Source of the DNA: an uncultured Actinomycetes bacterium
Lineage (GTDB): Bacteria > Actinomycetota > Actinomycetes > Mycobacteriales > Nakamurellaceae
Direction: 5' to 3'
Length of the DNA stretch: 64,000 nt
Assembly (NCBI GenBank): GCA_937926105.1
Contig: CALANS010000175.1
Span: 62,001 to 126,000 of the forward strand
Of this stretch, positions 62,786-64,000 are shown one piece after another. Position 1 is the stretch's first letter, and each line of letters starts with the position of its first letter. Position numbers and translations under genes: made by a program. A model generated the notes under the pieces. That model did no database searches and was not told where the DNA came from. It was given only the letters and a program-made list of their open reading frames with translations.

Positions 62786-63024
62786 GGTGTTCTCCCTCGG
62801 AGTAGGCCACCGGCAACGGAATCGGCCGGGCTCTGCCGCACGTTTCGGACCAGCCAACCGGAATATTCACGGGCTGTCCATAGGGTGCCCGGAATACACC
62901 GCGATCGAACATTCGTCGGTCGACGCGGACCGGAATGACGGCGCATCGCAGCGGTGTGGCCGCGAACTCGCGCCGACGCCTTCGGCGAGGCCCGCGCCGG
63001 CGACGGTTGCTATCGTGACGAACC
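62786..63024. other. Divergent intergenic region
   Basis: 239 bp between the BNR gene and the Thr/Ser-rich membrane protein. A TATCGT box at 63011-63016 lies eight bases before the downstream GTG, consistent with a nearly leaderless transcript. Nothing else recognised. Confidence 0.35.
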
Positions 63025-63837
63025 GTGACCGACAGTGGTCCAGACCCGCACACCACGCATCCGCCCGACCGGCCGGTGTTCCTGGCGCATTCCGTGACCA
63101 GGCCGGTGGCCGTGACCGCGGGTGTGCGGATTCTCGTCACGATCGCCGTCGTGGCCGTGCTGGCGATGGTGGTGACGGTGGTCGGCGGCGTCGGGCTGCC
63201 GCCGCTCGCCGCCCCCGCCGGCAGCACCGCATCGTCGTCCGCCGGGGCCCCAAGCGACCCGCAGACGCGGACCGCGGCCGCCACCGGTCAGCCGTCCGAC
63301 CGGTCCACTCCACTCCGGGACGCGCCCGGACGAACGGATCCCCGCACCCCGTCAAGCACCAGCGCGCCCGACACGTCGCGCGGACTCGTGCCGGATGGTG
63401 CGCCGATCGGATTCGTGCCCGCCGCCCTCACGGTCACGCCCACAACCACTCCCGGCCCCGCCGACGCGCCGACGACGGGATCGCCCACCACCCGCACGAC
63501 CGGCTCCGCCGCGGGCCCGAGCACCGCCACGCCGACCACCGCCGGGGTGACCACGTCGACCGCGGTGAGTGCGCCCTCCCCCACGACCTCGACGCCGCCG
63601 GACGGCTCCGTCCCCGGCAGCACCGCGTCCGGTACCTCCGCCCCGGGCAGCACCGCGCCGACGACCGCGTCCTCCGCCGCAGCCAGCACCACGCCCAGCA
63701 CGACGTCGACGAGCGCGCCCACGGCCCGGCAGACCACGCCCACCCAGGCGGCCGACCCGACCACGAAGACGCGTCCCTCCCGGCACACCACTCCCGCGCC
63801 CCCCGTCCCCACCGGTCGTCCCGACTCTGGCGGCTGA
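63025..63837 (+). CDS. Single-pass membrane protein with Thr/Ser/Pro-rich tail
   Basis: 270 residues: a short cytosolic leader, one membrane segment (VRILVTIAVVAVLAMVVTVV), then ~200 residues of Thr/Ser/Pro/Ala low complexity (TTTPGPADAPTTGSP; TASSAAASTTPSTTSTS). Such surface stalks are often O-mannosylated in actinobacteria, for which ppm1 in this window would provide donor. No enzymatic domain. Confidence 0.8.
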   Translation: MTDSGPDPHTTHPPDRPVFLAHSVTRPVAVTAGVRILVTIAVVAVLAMVVTVVGGVGLPPLAAPAGSTASSSAGAPSDPQTRTAAATGQPSDRSTPLRDAPGRTDPRTPSSTSAPDTSRGLVPDGAPIGFVPAALTVTPTTTPGPADAPTTGSPTTRTTGSAAGPSTATPTTAGVTTSTAVSAPSPTTSTPPDGSVPGSTASGTSAPGSTAPTTASSAAASTTPSTTSTSAPTARQTTPTQAADPTTKTRPSRHTTPAPPVPTGRPDSGG

Positions 63838-63838
63838 T

Positions 63839-64000
63839 GTGGCCCCGGTGTCCCGACATGGCCGGCCGGCCACCGTTCGCTCGCACTGGATCCTGCTGGT
63901 TCTGTGCCTACTGCTGCTCGGCCTGCTGCTCGCGGTGTACTCGCTGACCGACGGCAAACCAGGCGAAGTGGTCGCGGCCGGCCCGGCAACTCCGGACGCC
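63839..64000 (+). CDS. Membrane-anchored protein, N-terminus only (cut by window)
   Basis: 54 codons from a GTG just after the previous stop: VAPVSRHGRPATVRSHWILL begins the protein and a membrane anchor (LVLCLLLLGLLLAVYSL) follows, then an extracytoplasmic start. The rest lies beyond the window, so the family cannot be named. Confidence 0.55.
   Translation, partial: MAPVSRHGRPATVRSHWILLVLCLLLLGLLLAVYSLTDGKPGEVVAAGPATPDA

Overview
The window is about 70% G+C and dense with short, overlapping, GTG-rich genes. It carries actinobacterial hallmarks: the RNA polymerase-binding protein RbpA, a polyprenol-monophosphomannose synthase beside apolipoprotein N-acyltransferase, a deazaflavin (F420)-type oxidoreductase domain, a mycothiol-dependent-type enzyme, a PPE-independent type IV pilus cluster, and a dif site of the actinobacterial type. 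It is therefore from a high-GC Actinomycetota chromosome near the replication terminus. The genus cannot be fixed from the sequence alone.

Layout. 1-6315: type IV pilus assembly genes (pilC cut by the window edge, pilB, pilT, a prepilin, and a divergent prepilin peptidase). 6.6-9.6 kb: a cysteine-less HesB-like protein, then lnt and ppm1. 10-13.7 kb: a DUF559-type nuclease-fold protein, rbpA, and a two-gene module of a PI4K-like kinase plus a coupled partner. 13.7-23.7 kb: an aldonolactone oxidase / PLP-aldolase / TetR operon divergent from an MFS transporter and a GH1 glycosidase, then a methyltransferase, an aspartoacylase-like amidohydrolase, thymidine kinase and GDPD. 23.7-34.5 kb: M20 peptidase and diaminopropionate ammonia-lyase, a VOC protein, a LuxR/HisKA_3 two-component system, a metallophosphoesterase, a PRPP synthase, a secreted beta-helix protein and an EF-G-like GTPase. 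34.5-36.8 kb: a flavin monooxygenase fused to a deazaflavin-type domain, with its TetR regulator. 37-45.4 kb: a GntR-controlled creatininase / peptide-type ABC importer / N-carbamoylsarcosine-amidase-like cluster. 45.5 kb: OsmC.

The outstanding feature is at 46317-52854. Two head-to-tail copies of a 3,255-bp element lie exactly at a dif site, with no difference found between the copies. The dif core is present at the left end, at the junction and at the right end. The right end is a full-quality dif, while the element's own junction site keeps a good XerC-type arm but a degenerate XerD-type arm. Each unit carries a rolling-circle initiator of the filamentous-phage gene II (G2P/Phage_CRI) type, two tiny zinc-ribbon proteins, two small HTH-like proteins and a protein whose gene reads across the attachment site. 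It has no integrase, no coat protein and no Zot/pI ATPase. This looks like a Xer-exploiting (IMEX), inovirus-related satellite or plasmid-phage in an actinobacterium, captured as a tandem array as CTX-phi does in Vibrio.

A second unexpected family is a set of three ~106-bp elements with matching inverted ends (9663, 10879, 28698), sitting in intergenic or gene-end positions. One of them supplies the last codons and stop of a metallophosphoesterase.

Downstream of dif (53-64 kb) are a VOC protein with an HxlR regulator, a NERD nuclease-like protein, a VapBC pair, a UvrA-like ABC protein, a methyltransferase, a mycothiol-type enzyme divergent from a WYL regulator, a BNR-repeat protein with a MoaD/ThiS-like carrier, and a Thr/Ser/Pro-rich membrane protein leading into a gene cut by the window end. 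Several genes seem to be leaderless, with a TANNNT box six bases before the start codon.
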